Positions 9,284 through 20,185 are shown, numbered from the stretch's first letter. The stretch: 64,000 nucleotides of DNA from Rhizobium subbaraonis (GCF_900220975.1 NZ_OBQD01000012.1:150897-214896), one strand, 5' to 3'. Notes: a model not told the origin generated them from the letters alone. A program made the numbers and translations.

Positions 9284-10228
9284 CTACCGCTTGGTTTCGA
9301 TCGCGTCCCACAGCAGGCTTGCGATGTCGGCGCCGCCGAACTTCTTCACCTCGCGGATGCCGGTCGGCGAGGTGACGTTGATCTCGGTCATGTAGTCGCC
9401 GATGACGTCGATGCCGACGAGCAGGAAGCCGCGAGCCTTCAGGGCAGGCCCGATGCGGGCGCAGATTTCCTCCTCGCGCTTCGTCAGCGCGGTCGCCTCG
9501 GCGCGGCCGCCGACATGCATGTTGGAGCGGCTGTCGTGCTCGGCGGGAACGCGGTTGATCGCGCCGACCGGCTCGCCGTCGACGAGGATGATGCGCTTGT
9601 CGCCCTTGCGCACGTCCGGCAGGTACTGCTGCGCAATGAAGGGCTCGCGGAACATCTGGCCGAACATTTCCAGGAGGGAGGAGAGATTGCGGTCGTCGCG
9701 GGTGGAGTGGAAAACGCCGGCACCGCCGTTGCCGTAGAGCGGCTTGAGGATGATATCGCCCATCTCCTCGCGAAAACGGCGAATTTCCGCCGGGTCGCGG
9801 GTGATCAGCGTTGCCGGCATCAGGTCGGCAAATTCGGTGACGAAGATCTTCTCGGGCGAGTTGCGTACCCAGGCCGGATCGTTGACCACCAGCGTCTTCG
9901 GATGGATGCGCTCCAGAAGGTGGGTGGAGGTGATGTAGGCCATGTCGAAAGGCGGATCCTGGCGCAGCAGCACCACGTCCATGGTGGAGAGGTCGATACG
10001 CTCGGGCTCGCCGAGCTCGTAGTGATCGCCCTTGATGTCGCGAAGGGTCATCGGCTCGACGGTGGCAAAGACCTTGCCGTCGCGCAGGCTGAGCTTTTCA
10101 GGCGTGTAGTGGAAGAGATTGTAGCCGCGCGCCTGGGCTTCCAGGCTCATCGCGAAGGTGGAATCGCCCGCGATATTGACGGTGGACACATGGTCCATCT
10201 GGACCGCGACGTTCTTGATCTTCGCCAT
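9284..10228 (-). CDS. gshB: glutathione synthetase
   Basis: This ATP-grasp ligase adds glycine to gamma-glutamylcysteine, the last step of glutathione synthesis. The 314-residue protein begins [13 protein letters not shown] and contains the typical MRQDPPFD-like segment ([13 protein letters not shown], near residues 83-95), the ATP-grasp loop [12 protein letters not shown], and the C-terminal [19 protein letters not shown]. The ATG at 10228 matches the family start; an upstream ATG would add 27 unrelated residues. In related bacteria gshB is expected near yraN/rsmI; here the ugp block intervenes. Confidence 0.95.
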   Translation of the reverse strand: MAKIKNVAVQMDHVSTVNIAGDSTFAMSLEAQARGYNLFHYTPEKLSLRDGKVFATVEPMTLRDIKGDHYELGEPERIDLSTMDVVLLRQDPPFDMAYITSTHLLERIHPKTLVVNDPAWVRNSPEKIFVTEFADLMPATLITRDPAEIRRFREEMGDIILKPLYGNGGAGVFHSTRDDRNLSSLLEMFGQMFREPFIAQQYLPDVRKGDKRIILVDGEPVGAINRVPAEHDSRSNMHVGGRAEATALTKREEEICARIGPALKARGFLLVGIDVIGDYMTEINVTSPTGIREVKKFGGADIASLLWDAIETKR

Positions 10229-10430
10229 GTAATTGCCCTCAGGAATTTGCCCGTCACATTTAGGGCTGCGGCCCGGCAAACGCAACGGGCGGGCATGGCA
10301 TGCAGACACGTCTTTGACCCACTTTCGCAGATGACCCCGCGCGCGGTCTACGAGGGCAGCGCTCGCTCAGGGCAGGAACGCGCCATCCGCGCAGATCCGG
10401 CAGGTCGGATCGCCCGCCGTCGACAGGCGC

Positions 10431-10931
10431 TCAGGCGGCGAGGCCGCCGCGTGCGGCACCGGGGCGCATCATGTCGCGCAGGCGGAATGCGGCAGCCACG
10501 GGCGCAGGGAACGGCTTGCGGCAGAAGGCGATCTTGCGGACATAGTCATCGACGCGCCAGGTTGCCCAGGTCTTGCCGGCGAAATAGGCGATGTCGCCGG
10601 CGCGCAGCGTCCGCTCGACGCCGTCCTCGGTGGTGACGTGCACCTCGCCGTTCAGGATCATCACCGTCTCATCCCAGCCGAAATACCAGCGAAAGGCGCC
10701 GGCGGTGCAATCCCAGACCGCGGTTGTCGACTGGTCGTCGTGGCCGCGCGAATGCAGGGCGAGACGCGCGCGCGGAGCGCCCTCGAGGATCCAGGACGGC
10801 TCGATCGGCGCGTCCACCATCTCCATCTCGTCCATGGAGGCCGCGATCAACGGCCTCGGAGGCAGCGCCCTTGCCGGAATCGTGCGTACCGCCATGCCGA
10901 TCGCGCTTGCGAGCATCAGTTTCAGAACCAT
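10431..10931 (-). CDS. cupin domain-containing protein
   Basis: The 166-residue protein starts with a hydrophobic stretch (about residues 1-22) that may be a signal or anchor. It carries one cupin barrel: FRWYFGWDETVMILNGEVHVTTEDG is followed by the second motif LRAGDIAYFAGKTWATW, typical of the (S)-ureidoglycine aminohydrolase/EutQ-like cupin_3 group. The start at 10931 is chosen because GAGGGGAC lies just upstream. No substrate can be assigned. It sits alone between gshB and the ugp block on the same strand. Confidence 0.72.
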   Translation of the reverse strand: MVLKLMLASAIGMAVRTIPARALPPRPLIAASMDEMEMVDAPIEPSWILEGAPRARLALHSRGHDDQSTTAVWDCTAGAFRWYFGWDETVMILNGEVHVTTEDGVERTLRAGDIAYFAGKTWATWRVDDYVRKIAFCRKPFPAPVAAAFRLRDMMRPGAARGGLAA

Positions 10932-11188
10932 CGAAGTCCCCTCTCCGCCATTCGCGCGACCATAGGACAAGAAGGTTCGAGGTGGGTTCATGCGCTTGCT
11001 ACAATTTTAGCAATCGTGCGGATTTGGCGTGACGGGACGGAAGGTGTTCTCGTAACTGGCTTCCGATAGCCCCCTGCAAGGACACCGCATCGATCGCGCG
11101 CCCGCCCGCAGGCCGACGCCCGACCGCGTCCCGCACGGCAGCGACCGGGCAGAGATCACCAAAGGCGGCCGCGAAGAGCGAGCAAGAC

Positions 11189-12184
11189 CTATGCGAACCC
11201 CTCGACGGTGCAGACGATGAGGTCGTGGTCGGAGAGCGGCCGCCCGGTCTCGTCGAGCGAGGGGACGATCCAGGCCCCGCCAATGACCAGGCCGCGGGCC
11301 AGGAACCAGTCGAGCTTCATCGCCCGGTCCGGCCACCGGGTGATCAGGCTCGGCCGGGTGGTCATCTGGTCCAGCGGGCCGCCGTGGCGGGAGAAGCCGC
11401 GGAGGGCGGCCTCCCGGAACAGGCCCTCGGCCTCGAAGTCGCCGCCCGTGTGGTTGCCGGTGTTGAGATCGCCGCCAATCAGGACCGGCAGGCCGGGAAA
11501 GGCGTGATCCAGAGCGTCGATCAGGGCCACCACCTGGCGTTCGCGATAGGCGGCAGTGGCAGCGCTTTCGAGATGAACGGAAACGGCGACGAAGGGGCCG
11601 GCTTCCGTCTCGATGATCGCGCCGATCGCCATGCGCTCTCCGAGCCGCGGCTGGTCGCCGCCGTCGACGAACCACAGCCGCCCGCCTTCGAGGCGAAGCA
11701 TGAAGGGCTGCGTCAGCGGCACGGCTGCCATCAGGCCGTTGCCGTGGAAGCCGTGCAGATTGAAATCGTCCCGGCAGAAATCTCGCTCGGTCTGCGAACC
11801 GAGGCCAAGCTCGAGGAACTCGACGCCGTAGGCATAGGCCATGCCAAGATGGCCGGCGAGTTCAGCCGTGGTGTTGCGCTGGCCGGTGCGGGCCATGCCG
11901 CTGTCCATTTCCGAGACGAGCACGACGGGTGCCGGCGTCGCCCGCCGGAGCAGGCCTGCGGTCGCTTCGGGAAACAGGCAGCGTTCCAGGTTCCAGGCGC
12001 CGACCTCGAAGGGAAGGGCGAGCGGGCCGGCGGAAACGGCACTGCCACCGGTCTCGATCGCGTTCATGAAGGGCAGCGACGCCATCTTGTCGTCATGGGC
12101 TTCGACGGTGCGCGGCAGGGCAGCGACCTGCAAGCGCGCCTCTTCGGGCACGCCCACGAGTGCCGGAACGGTCGTGCGGATCAT
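11189..12184 (-). CDS. endonuclease/exonuclease/phosphatase (EEP) family protein
   Basis: The 331-residue protein carries EEP superfamily motifs: WNLER near the start, SEMD (metal-binding Glu), VHLES, GGDLNT and the terminal SDHDLI. EEP enzymes are metal-dependent phosphodiesterases or phosphatases acting on nucleic acids, phosphoinositides or phospholipids. Its start overlaps the ugpC stop by 4 bp, so it is the last gene of the ugp operon, where enteric bacteria carry the glycerophosphodiesterase ugpQ. A role in releasing glycerol-3-phosphate or phosphate from phosphodiesters is inferred from that position only. Confidence 0.75.
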   Translation of the reverse strand: MIRTTVPALVGVPEEARLQVAALPRTVEAHDDKMASLPFMNAIETGGSAVSAGPLALPFEVGAWNLERCLFPEATAGLLRRATPAPVVLVSEMDSGMARTGQRNTTAELAGHLGMAYAYGVEFLELGLGSQTERDFCRDDFNLHGFHGNGLMAAVPLTQPFMLRLEGGRLWFVDGGDQPRLGERMAIGAIIETEAGPFVAVSVHLESAATAAYRERQVVALIDALDHAFPGLPVLIGGDLNTGNHTGGDFEAEGLFREAALRGFSRHGGPLDQMTTRPSLITRWPDRAMKLDWFLARGLVIGGAWIVPSLDETGRPLSDHDLIVCTVEGFA

Positions 12185-13317
12185 CGGGCGGTCTCCAGAA
12201 GGTCTGCGGCCGTGGTCGAGCGGTTCGGCTCGACCGACGACCAGACAAGGCGGCGTCCGCTCTCGGCATCAAAGAAGTGCAGCCGGCCGAGCGGAACCGC
12301 GACCTGCATCTCACTGGTCAGCGGCGCGTCGGAGGACATCGCGACCGTGATGGTTTGATCGCCGAGCGTGCCATGCACGAGGCGCTGCGAACCCAGCTCC
12401 TCGACATAGTCGACGCGCAGCGGCATCGTGGCGGAGCCGATCTGGGCGCTTGCGTCGACGGGGGCGCCGACCGCCTGCAGGTCCTCGGCACGGAAGCCGA
12501 CGGTGACGGCGCCTTGTGTGGGCAGCGTGTCGCCAAGGTCGATCAGTGCAGGCCCGATCGCAAGCTTGCTGCCGTGCAGTTCACCCTGAACGAGGTTCAT
12601 CGCCGGCGAGCCGATGAAGCTTGCGACGAAGGTGGAGGCGGGCGCGTGGTAGACGTCGAGCGGCCGGCCGATCTGCTCGATCCGGCCGCCGTTGAGGACG
12701 ACGAGCCGGTCGGCCAGCGTCATCGCCTCCAGCTGGTCGTGGGTAACGTACAGCGAGGTGGTGCCGACGCGGCGCTGCAGGCGCTTGATCTCGCCGCGCA
12801 TGGACACGCGCAGCTTGGCGTCGAGGTTGGACAGGGGCTCGTCGAACAGGAAGGCGGAGGGGTGGCGGACGATGGCGCGGCCCATGGCGACACGCTGGCG
12901 CTGGCCGCCGGAGAGCGCGCGCGGCTTGCGGTCGAGATAGGGGCCGAGCTCCAGCATGCGGGCGGCCTCGGCGACACGCGCCTCGATCTCCGGCTTGGGC
13001 GTGCGGCGGTTCTTCAGCCCGTAGGCGAGGTTCTCACGCACGGTCATGTGCGGGTAGAGCGCGTAGTTCTGGAACACCATGGCGATGTCGCGGTCGGCCG
13101 GCTCGACGTCGTTGACGATGCGGCCGCCGATACGCACTGTGCCGCTGGAGATGTTCTCCAACCCCGCCACCATGCGCAAGAGAGTCGACTTGCCGCAGCC
13201 GGAGGGGCCGACCAGGACGATGAACTCGCCGTCGGTGATCTTGATATCGACCTCGCTCACCGCCGGCACGTTGCCATGATAGACCTTCGATACCTTGTCG
13301 ATCTCGATCGTTGCCAT
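12181..13317 (-). CDS. ugpC: sn-glycerol-3-phosphate ABC transporter ATP-binding protein
   Basis: This is the ATPase subunit of the UgpBAEC importer. The 378-residue protein has Walker [10 protein letters not shown] (residues 37-45), signature LSGGQRQR near 136-143, Walker [12 protein letters not shown] near 154-164, the H-loop VTHDQ, and the C-terminal TOBE regulatory domain typical of the MalK/UgpC group. The ATG at 13317 gives the family length. It lies 10 bp after ugpE and overlaps the next gene by 4 bp. Confidence 0.93.
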   Translation of the reverse strand: MATIEIDKVSKVYHGNVPAVSEVDIKITDGEFIVLVGPSGCGKSTLLRMVAGLENISSGTVRIGGRIVNDVEPADRDIAMVFQNYALYPHMTVRENLAYGLKNRRTPKPEIEARVAEAARMLELGPYLDRKPRALSGGQRQRVAMGRAIVRHPSAFLFDEPLSNLDAKLRVSMRGEIKRLQRRVGTTSLYVTHDQLEAMTLADRLVVLNGGRIEQIGRPLDVYHAPASTFVASFIGSPAMNLVQGELHGSKLAIGPALIDLGDTLPTQGAVTVGFRAEDLQAVGAPVDASAQIGSATMPLRVDYVEELGSQRLVHGTLGDQTITVAMSSDAPLTSEMQVAVPLGRLHFFDAESGRRLVWSSVEPNRSTTAADLLETAR

Positions 13318-13327
13318 CGACTTATCC

Positions 13328-14170
13328 TTACTTGTCGCTTTCGGTGAGGCCCTTGATGAACCAGCTCTGAAAGAGCACCACCATGAGGACCGGCGGCAGC
13401 ATGGCGAGGACCGCCAGTGCAAAGGCCTCGTTGTAGTCGGGGATCTGCGAGCCGATCCAGACCTGGAGGATCTGCTTGATGCCGCGCATCAGGGTGAAGA
13501 AGCGCTCGTCGGTGGTCATCAGCATCGGCCAGAGATACTGGTTCCAGCCATAGACGAACATGATGATGAAGATCGCCGCGATCATCGTCTTCGACAGCGG
13601 CACGAGCACGTCGATAAAGAACTTGAACGGCCCGGCGCCGTCGATGCGGGCGGCCTCCAGCAACTCCTCCGGCACCGACTTGAAGAACTGGCGGAAATAG
13701 AAGGTGCCGGTCGCGGATGCGAGCAGCGGGACGATCAGGCCGGTATAGCTGTTGATCAGGCCGAGGCTGCTCATTACCTCGTAGGAGGGCATGATGCGGA
13801 CTTCGAGCGGCAAAAGCAGCGTGGTGAAGATCACCCAGAAGGCGAGCGTTGCAAACCGGAAGCGGAAATAGACGATCGCATAGGCGGCGAGCATCGAAAG
13901 CGCGATCTTTCCGACCGCGAAGCCGATGCCGAGAATGAAGGAATTCATCATCATCCGCGCGCCGGTCACCTGGCCGGTGAAGCCGCCCTTTCGCGTCAGC
14001 ACCGTCTCGTAGGTCTCGACGAGATGGCCGCCGGGCGAGAGCATCAGCCCCGTGGAGTGGATCGCGGCCGCCTCGTGCGTCGAGGTCATGAAGGCGACGA
14101 CCACCGGAAGCGTCAGGAACAGGGCGCCGAGGATCAGGACGGCATGGTCGAGGATGCGGGTTCGGTGCAT
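13328..14170 (-). CDS. ugpE: sn-glycerol-3-phosphate ABC transporter permease
   Basis: The 280-residue inner-membrane permease belongs to the MalG-like carbohydrate uptake group. It has about six membrane helices and the EAA cytoplasmic loop visible as [18 protein letters not shown] near residue 165, which docks to UgpC. It is 7 bp after ugpA in the ugpBAEC order, which identifies it together with the UgpE-like N-terminus. Confidence 0.93.
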   Translation of the reverse strand: MHRTRILDHAVLILGALFLTLPVVVAFMTSTHEAAAIHSTGLMLSPGGHLVETYETVLTRKGGFTGQVTGARMMMNSFILGIGFAVGKIALSMLAAYAIVYFRFRFATLAFWVIFTTLLLPLEVRIMPSYEVMSSLGLINSYTGLIVPLLASATGTFYFRQFFKSVPEELLEAARIDGAGPFKFFIDVLVPLSKTMIAAIFIIMFVYGWNQYLWPMLMTTDERFFTLMRGIKQILQVWIGSQIPDYNEAFALAVLAMLPPVLMVVLFQSWFIKGLTESDK

Positions 14171-14177
14171 GGGCGCC

Positions 14178-15059
14178 TCAGGTGTAGTGGATGCGCCGCT
14201 CGATGAAGCGGAACTGCAGCACGGTGAGCACGAAGACGACGATCATCAGGATCACCGACTGGGCCGACGAGCCGCCGATGTCGTTGCCGCGAAAGCCGTC
14301 CATGTAGACCTTGTAGACCAGCGTGATCGGGTTGTTCGCCGCCTTGTCCTTCACCATCACGTCGATGACGCCGAAGGTGTCGAACAGCGCGTAGGTGACG
14401 TTGATGATCAGCAGGAAGAAGGCGGTCGGCGCGAGTAGCGGGAAGATCACTGTCCAGAAACGCTTGATGCCGGAGCGGCAATCGATGGCGGCCGCCTCGC
14501 GCACGGACGCCGGCAGCGCCTGCAGGCCGGAGAGGAAGAAGATGAAATTGTAGGGGATCTGCTTCCAGACGGCGACGAAGATCATGGCAAAGGCGGTGTC
14601 AAAATAGCTGAGGCCCACCTTCATCTCCCAGCCGAAAAAGGCGGCGATCTTGACGAAGGGGCCGATGTGCTGGTCGAAGAACATCATGCCGATCAGGCCG
14701 GCGACCGGCGGGGCGATGGCATAGACGGAGATCAGCAGCGTCTTGTAGGCGGCATTGCCGCGGATCACCGCATCCGCCTTGACGGCGAGCAGCAGGCCGA
14801 GCGCCAGCGAAAAGAAGGTGACGAGCGCGGTAAAGAGAGCCGTGAAGCGCGCGATGGACAGATATTCGGGACTGAGCAGCACGCCCAGATAGTTGTCGAA
14901 ACCGACGAAGGTCGAGCCGAAGCCGAAGGGGTCCTCCAGATAGAAGGAGGACTGGATCGCCCGCACCGACGGCCAGTAGAAGAAGATGACGATCACGGCC
15001 AACTGCGGCGCCAGGAACAGATAGGGCAGCAGCGGCGAGGAGAACTGGACGCGCTTCAT
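14178..15059 (-). CDS. ugpA: sn-glycerol-3-phosphate ABC transporter permease
   Basis: This MalF-like permease of 293 residues starts MKRVQFSSPLLPYLFLAPQL and has about six membrane helices. The EAA loop ASVREAAAIDCRSGIKRF near residue 200 contacts the ATPase. The ATG at 15059 is taken because the frame upstream runs through the RIME repeat and is not conserved coding sequence. It is separated from ugpB by 240 bp holding that repeat. Confidence 0.93.
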   Translation of the reverse strand: MKRVQFSSPLLPYLFLAPQLAVIVIFFYWPSVRAIQSSFYLEDPFGFGSTFVGFDNYLGVLLSPEYLSIARFTALFTALVTFFSLALGLLLAVKADAVIRGNAAYKTLLISVYAIAPPVAGLIGMMFFDQHIGPFVKIAAFFGWEMKVGLSYFDTAFAMIFVAVWKQIPYNFIFFLSGLQALPASVREAAAIDCRSGIKRFWTVIFPLLAPTAFFLLIINVTYALFDTFGVIDVMVKDKAANNPITLVYKVYMDGFRGNDIGGSSAQSVILMIVVFVLTVLQFRFIERRIHYT

Positions 15060-15106
15060 GAAAACCTTCGAGCGGATGGGGCAATGGGCGCCTCTTGGAT
15101 GAGAGC

Positions 15107-15218
15107 CCCTCACCCCAGCCCTCTCCCCGCAAGCGGGGCGAGGGAGATGAAGACGTTGCGGCGAGTGGTCCTTCTCCCCGCTTGCGGGGAGAAGGTGGCC
15201 GGCAGGCCGGATGAGGGG
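15107..15218. repeat. RIME-type rhizobial intergenic mosaic element
   Basis: About 112 bp between ugpB and ugpA is bounded by CCCCTCA and TGAGGGG. It contains two large palindromes: 15119-15144 (CCCTCTCCCCGC with near-complement) and 15170-15195 (CCTTCTCCCCGC, two-base loop, perfect complement). Size and architecture match the RIME1 elements of rhizobia. Being transcribed inside ugpBAEC, it may form stem-loops that protect or attenuate the message. Confidence 0.8.
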
Positions 15219-15299
15219 GGCCGCATGACGCGTGGGCTTGCAGCGTTCACGCCGATGCACTCCATCATTGGCGCACCGCCAGCCGGCAGCGGCGCTGCC

Positions 15300-16598
15300 T
15301 CAACCCGCCGTCTTGGCGAAGCGGGCGAGCAGTTCGTTGCCCTCGCGCTCGATCGTGTCGAAGGCGTCCTTCACCGTGGTCTCGCCGGAGAAGATGCGGC
15401 CGTATTCGCGCTCCATGATCTCGCGGATCTGCGGATAGAAGCCGAGACGGTAGCCCTTCGACCACTCGCCGGCCGGCAGCATCAGCTGCTTGATGCCGAC
15501 TTCGGCGACCGGGGTCTTCTCATAGTAGCCTTCCGACTTGGTCAGCTCGTAGGCGGCGGTGGTGATCGCGACGTAGCCGGTGGCCTGGTGGTAGAACTTC
15601 TGGATTTCCGGCGAGGTCAGGAACTGGAAGAAGTCGGCAACGCACTTGTTCTCCTCGGCCGGCTTGCCGGCCATGGCGAAGAGGGCCGCACCGCCGATGA
15701 AGGAATTTGTGCCGGCGCCGGCGATCGAACCCCAATAGGGCAGGAAGGTGGCCGAGAACGGCATCTGGGCCGTCTTCTGCAGGCCGCCGAAGGAGCCTGA
15801 CGAACCGATCCAGAGGGCGACCTTGTTCTCTTCGAACGGCTTCTGGTTGTCGTTCCAGCCGGCGCCGTAATAGGCGAAATACCCCTCGTCGGCCCAGGAC
15901 TTCAGCTTGTCGAACATCATCACGAGGTTCGGGTCTGTGACCTTGAGCTTGGTGTCGACGACGCTGTCGTAGCCGTTGTTGTTGGTGGCGAACTGGATGT
16001 TGTTGCGGGAGAAGAAGTTTTCGGTGAACTGCCAGGTCAGCTGCGCCTGGACCAGCGGGATGTAGCCGGCTTCCTTCAGCTTCGGCGCGGCTGCCTCGAA
16101 CTCTTCCCAGGTCTTCGGCGCCTCGACGCCGGCCTTCTTCAACGCCTCGTCGTTGATGTACATGATCGGCGCGGAGGAATTGAACGGCATGCCGACGAAC
16201 TTGCCGTCGCTGTCGGCGTAGAAGTAGCGAACACCCTCGATGAAGGCGTTGCGGTCGAAATCATAGCCCGCTTCCTTGATCAGGTCCTCGGCCGGCACAA
16301 CGGCGCCCTTGGCGTTGATGATGGTGGCCGCGCCGGCGTCAAAAACCTGCAGGATGTTCGGCTGCTCGCCGGAGCGGAAGGCGGCGATGCCGGAGGCAAG
16401 AGCCTCCTCGTAGGTGCCTTTGGAGACGGGCGTCAGCGCGCAGGCGGTCTGCGCGGCGTTGAACTTCTGGGCCACCTCGTTGATGACCTCGCCATTGCGG
16501 CCGGCCATGCCGTGCCACCAGGTGATGTTGGTCGCGGCGAGCGACGAGGTCGCGGTCAGGGCGATCGAAATTGCTGCGAGCGAAAACTGCTTGATCAT
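15300..16598 (-). CDS. ugpB: sn-glycerol-3-phosphate ABC transporter substrate-binding protein
   Basis: This periplasmic binding protein of 432 residues has a Sec signal peptide with a likely cleavage at SLAA-TN (about residue 22). The mature start ITWWHGMAGRNGE is typical of UgpB. The body has the family 1 solute-binding fold. It is the first gene of the operon ugpB-ugpA-ugpE-ugpC-EEP. A Pho-box-like direct repeat and a separate inverted repeat lie 65-113 bp upstream, suggesting phosphate control as known for ugp genes in enterics and Sinorhizobium. Confidence 0.94.
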   Translation of the reverse strand: MIKQFSLAAISIALTATSSLAATNITWWHGMAGRNGEVINEVAQKFNAAQTACALTPVSKGTYEEALASGIAAFRSGEQPNILQVFDAGAATIINAKGAVVPAEDLIKEAGYDFDRNAFIEGVRYFYADSDGKFVGMPFNSSAPIMYINDEALKKAGVEAPKTWEEFEAAAPKLKEAGYIPLVQAQLTWQFTENFFSRNNIQFATNNNGYDSVVDTKLKVTDPNLVMMFDKLKSWADEGYFAYYGAGWNDNQKPFEENKVALWIGSSGSFGGLQKTAQMPFSATFLPYWGSIAGAGTNSFIGGAALFAMAGKPAEENKCVADFFQFLTSPEIQKFYHQATGYVAITTAAYELTKSEGYYEKTPVAEVGIKQLMLPAGEWSKGYRLGFYPQIREIMEREYGRIFSGETTVKDAFDTIEREGNELLARFAKTAG

Positions 16599-16662
16599 GG
16601 AAGGATCCTCTCCACCGGTTGCATCGGTGTGCGAGTGCCTATTGCCCTTCCGTGACGATCGC

Positions 16663-16680
16663 TTAACAGGAGTATGTCAG
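16663..16680 (-). promoter_or_regulatory. candidate Pho box upstream of ugpB
   Basis: On the ugpB strand the sequence reads CTGACAT-ACTC-CTGTTAA: two 7-bp half sites with the 11-bp period of PhoB sites. The halves match CTGTCAT at 6/7 and 4-5/7 positions. It lies 65 bp before the ugpB ATG. Confidence 0.5.
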
Positions 16681-16711
16681 TTCGATTACATTTCACATAC
16701 CTTTCGAACTG
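16678..16711. promoter_or_regulatory. inverted repeat, possible operator of the ugp promoter
   Basis: Perfect 8-bp arms CAGTTCGA (16678-16685) and TCGAACTG (16704-16711) are separated by 18 bp in AT-rich sequence just upstream of the Pho-box-like repeat. This could be an operator for an unidentified regulator, overlapping the ugpB promoter region. Confidence 0.4.
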
Positions 16712-16725
16712 ATTTCGTTTTTACT

Positions 16726-17083
16726 TCAAAAGGCTCCCGGCAGATGGCGGGGCAGACGCCACGGCAGGACGGCGACGATATCGTAGCGGATCGACAGGCG
16801 ATGTGCGTCGGGCTGGCGCGACAGCCAGATGTCGCTTGCCGCGCGGATGCGATGCTGGGATGCGGCCGTCACCGCGAAGATCGCGCTTTCCTCGCTCGCC
16901 CGCGCCTTGACCTCGACGCAGGCGACCAGGTCGCCCTTTCGCGCGATGATGTCTATCTCGCCAAGCCTGGTTCGGTGGCGGATCGCCATGATGCGATACC
17001 CCCTGGCGATCAGGTAGAGGGCGGCGATGTATTCCGCGAGATGCCCGCGGCGAAAGGCCTTGCGGCGGAGCTTTCTGCCCGCC

Positions 17084-17094
<11 letters not shown>
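16726..17094 (-). CDS. yraN: YraN family protein (UPF0102)
   Basis: The 122-residue protein has the restriction-endonuclease-like fold of UPF0102: [21 protein letters not shown], then [23 protein letters not shown] with the E-x-D ... E-V-K nuclease-type residues. The cellular function is unsettled. Its start overlaps the rsmI end by 11 bp, so the two are translationally coupled, a common arrangement. Confidence 0.9.
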
Positions 17095-18019
<925 letters not shown>

Positions 18020-18261
18020 GTTCCTGCTTTTCGTCCCGGTCGAGGCGGGCTAGCTTCCTTATGGGCGAGACCGGGACGGGCCGCAAGGGCGCGGGAACGG
18101 TGGGGGACGGTTCTATCCCCTATGGCAATCGCCATGCCTCTTGCAATTGGACGGATAAATCTGCCAATTTGCCCGTCCACATCCTTCCGGCGCCAGCCGG
18201 CAAACAAGAAGACGTCGCGCCGGCATGACCGGCGGGCAGAGCGGTCGAAAGCGGTACTCCA

Positions 18262-19380
18262 ATGCGCATCACAATCGAACGGTCCAATCTCCTGAAGTCG
18301 CTCAACCATGTCCATCGCGTGGTCGAACGCCGCAACACGATACCGATCCTTTCGAACGTGCTGCTGCGTTCCGAAGGCGCGGGCCTTGAGATGAAGGCGA
18401 CCGACCTCGACCTGGAAATCACCGAAGCGACGCCCGCGCAGATCGAGCAGGCGGGTGCCACGACCGTTCCGGCACATCTGCTCTATGACATTGTCCGCAA
18501 GCTGCCCGACGGCTCCGAAGTGCTGCTGGCCAACACGCCGGACGGCGGCGCGATGACGGTCGCCTCCGGCCGCTCGAAGTTCTCGCTGCAGTGCCTGCCG
18601 CAGTCCGATTTCCCCGACCTGACGGCCGGCAGCTTCAGCCACACCTTCCGCCTGAAGGCGACAGACCTGAAGATGCTGATCGACAGAACGCAGTTTGCGA
18701 TCTCGACGGAAGAGACCCGCTACTACCTCAACGGCATCTTCATGCACACGATCGAAAGCGCCGGCAAACTGAAGCTGCGCGCCGTCGCAACCGACGGTCA
18801 CCGGCTGGCGCGCGCCGACGTGGAGGCACCTTCGGGGTCGGAAGGCATGCCGGGCATCATTATCCCGCGCAAGACCGTCGGCGAACTGCAGAAGCTGGTC
18901 GACAATCCGGAACTCATCGTCACCATCGAGGTTTCGGACGCGAAGATCCGCTTCACGCTCGGCTCCGTCGTGCTCACGTCCAAGCTGATCGACGGCACGT
19001 TCCCCGACTACCAGCGCGTCATTCCGACCAACAACGACAAGGAACTGAAGATCGACTGCCAGTCCTTCGCACAGGCGGTCGATCGCGTGTCCACCATCTC
19101 CTCCGAACGCGGACGCGCGGTGAAGCTCGCGATCGGCGACGGCCAGATGACACTGACGGTTAACAACCCCGATTCAGGCAGCGCCACCGAGGAATTGCCA
19201 GTCGGCTACGACAGCGACCCGCTCGAGATCGGCTTCAACGCGAAATACCTGCTCGACATCACCTCGCAGCTTTCCGGCGAGGAAGCGGTGTTCATGCTGG
19301 CCGATCCGGGTTCACCGACATTGGTGCGCGATCTTGCGGGCGACGATGCCCTCTATGTGCTGATGCCGATGCGCGTTTGA
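18262..19380 (+). CDS. dnaN: DNA polymerase III beta subunit (sliding clamp)
   Basis: The beta clamp encircles DNA and tethers polymerase III and many repair factors. The 372-residue protein has the three repeated clamp domains, starting MRITIERSNLLKSLNHVHRVVERRNTIPIL and ending with the conserved VLMPMRV, which forms part of the partner-binding groove. It is monocistronic, closed by a strong terminator at 19404-19434. It is not next to dnaA here. Confidence 0.97.
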   Translation: MRITIERSNLLKSLNHVHRVVERRNTIPILSNVLLRSEGAGLEMKATDLDLEITEATPAQIEQAGATTVPAHLLYDIVRKLPDGSEVLLANTPDGGAMTVASGRSKFSLQCLPQSDFPDLTAGSFSHTFRLKATDLKMLIDRTQFAISTEETRYYLNGIFMHTIESAGKLKLRAVATDGHRLARADVEAPSGSEGMPGIIIPRKTVGELQKLVDNPELIVTIEVSDAKIRFTLGSVVLTSKLIDGTFPDYQRVIPTNNDKELKIDCQSFAQAVDRVSTISSERGRAVKLAIGDGQMTLTVNNPDSGSATEELPVGYDSDPLEIGFNAKYLLDITSQLSGEEAVFMLADPGSPTLVRDLAGDDALYVLMPMRV

Positions 19381-19403
19381 GGCGCATCGAGGCTGAATGC
19401 TTG

Positions 19404-19434
19404 AAGGCGGGTCGAAAGGCTCGCCTTTTTCTTT
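19404..19434 (+). terminator. rho-independent terminator of dnaN
   Basis: A 10-bp stem (AAGGCGGGTC/GGCTCGCCTT with two G-T pairs) is closed by a GAAA tetraloop and followed by TTTCTTT, 24 bp after the dnaN stop. Confidence 0.8.
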
Positions 19435-19582
19435 ACAAGTCAAACTGTTGATCCGGCGCGATCAGACTTGTTTTTGACGCAAATAGCCACACATAGTGGC
19501 GCAGAGAATCGACACGGTTCGAGGCATCTGCGCTGCAGGGGTGGCGGAGCAGTTCCTTGACGGCCACAACCGGGGAAACAAA

Positions 19583-20185
19583 ATGAGTTTGCGGGTGAAG
19601 GTGAAGGAACGGCTCGGCAAGAAATTTGACGAGGAGATCCGCTTCTTCAAGGGTTGGATCAGCAACACGCGCGCCGTCGGATCCATCATCCCGACGTCTT
19701 CGTTCACCGCGCGGCGCATGGCCGGTGTCATCAACCCGCATTCCGGCCTGCCGGTGCTGGAACTCGGTCCCGGAACGGGAGCGATTACCAAGGCGATCCT
19801 GGAAAGGGGCGTGGCGCCCGACAAGATCGTCTCGATCGAATACTCGAACGATTTCTACAATCACCTGGTGGAACGCTTCGACGGCGTGCACTTCATCAAC
19901 GGCGATGCCTTCGACCTCGACCGGACGCTTGGCGCGCTCAAGGACCAGCAGTTCGACAGCGTGATCTCGGCCGTGCCCCTGCTTAACTTCCCCATGCACC
20001 GGCGCGTTTCGCTGATCGAGGACCTGTTGCGGCGCATCCCGGCGGGAAGACCCGTCGTGCAGATTTCCTATGGACCGGTGTCGCCCGTCACCGCCATGCC
20101 GGACCGATACCAGATCAGCCATCTCGATTTCGTCGTGCGCAACATCCCGCCGGCGCAGCTGTGGACCTATCGCAAGTCACACTGA
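19583..20185 (+). CDS. pmtA: phospholipid N-methyltransferase (PmtA, rhizobial type)
   Basis: PmtA methylates phosphatidylethanolamine three times with SAM to give phosphatidylcholine. The 200-residue protein has an amphipathic, lysine-rich N-terminus (MSLRVKVKERLGKKFDEEIRF), which in this family binds membranes. The SAM motif VLELGPGTGAIT is at residues 58-69 and VISAVPLLNFP lies near 130. The ATG at 19583 gives the length of the Sinorhizobium enzyme; an upstream GTG would add 29 unrelated residues. The next gene starts 9 bp later. Confidence 0.87.
   Translation: MSLRVKVKERLGKKFDEEIRFFKGWISNTRAVGSIIPTSSFTARRMAGVINPHSGLPVLELGPGTGAITKAILERGVAPDKIVSIEYSNDFYNHLVERFDGVHFINGDAFDLDRTLGALKDQQFDSVISAVPLLNFPMHRRVSLIEDLLRRIPAGRPVVQISYGPVSPVTAMPDRYQISHLDFVVRNIPPAQLWTYRKSH

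Noticed and set aside
7861..10636. Long plus-strand frames opposite comM and gshB
   Set aside because: They are antisense to conserved genes and show no domains.
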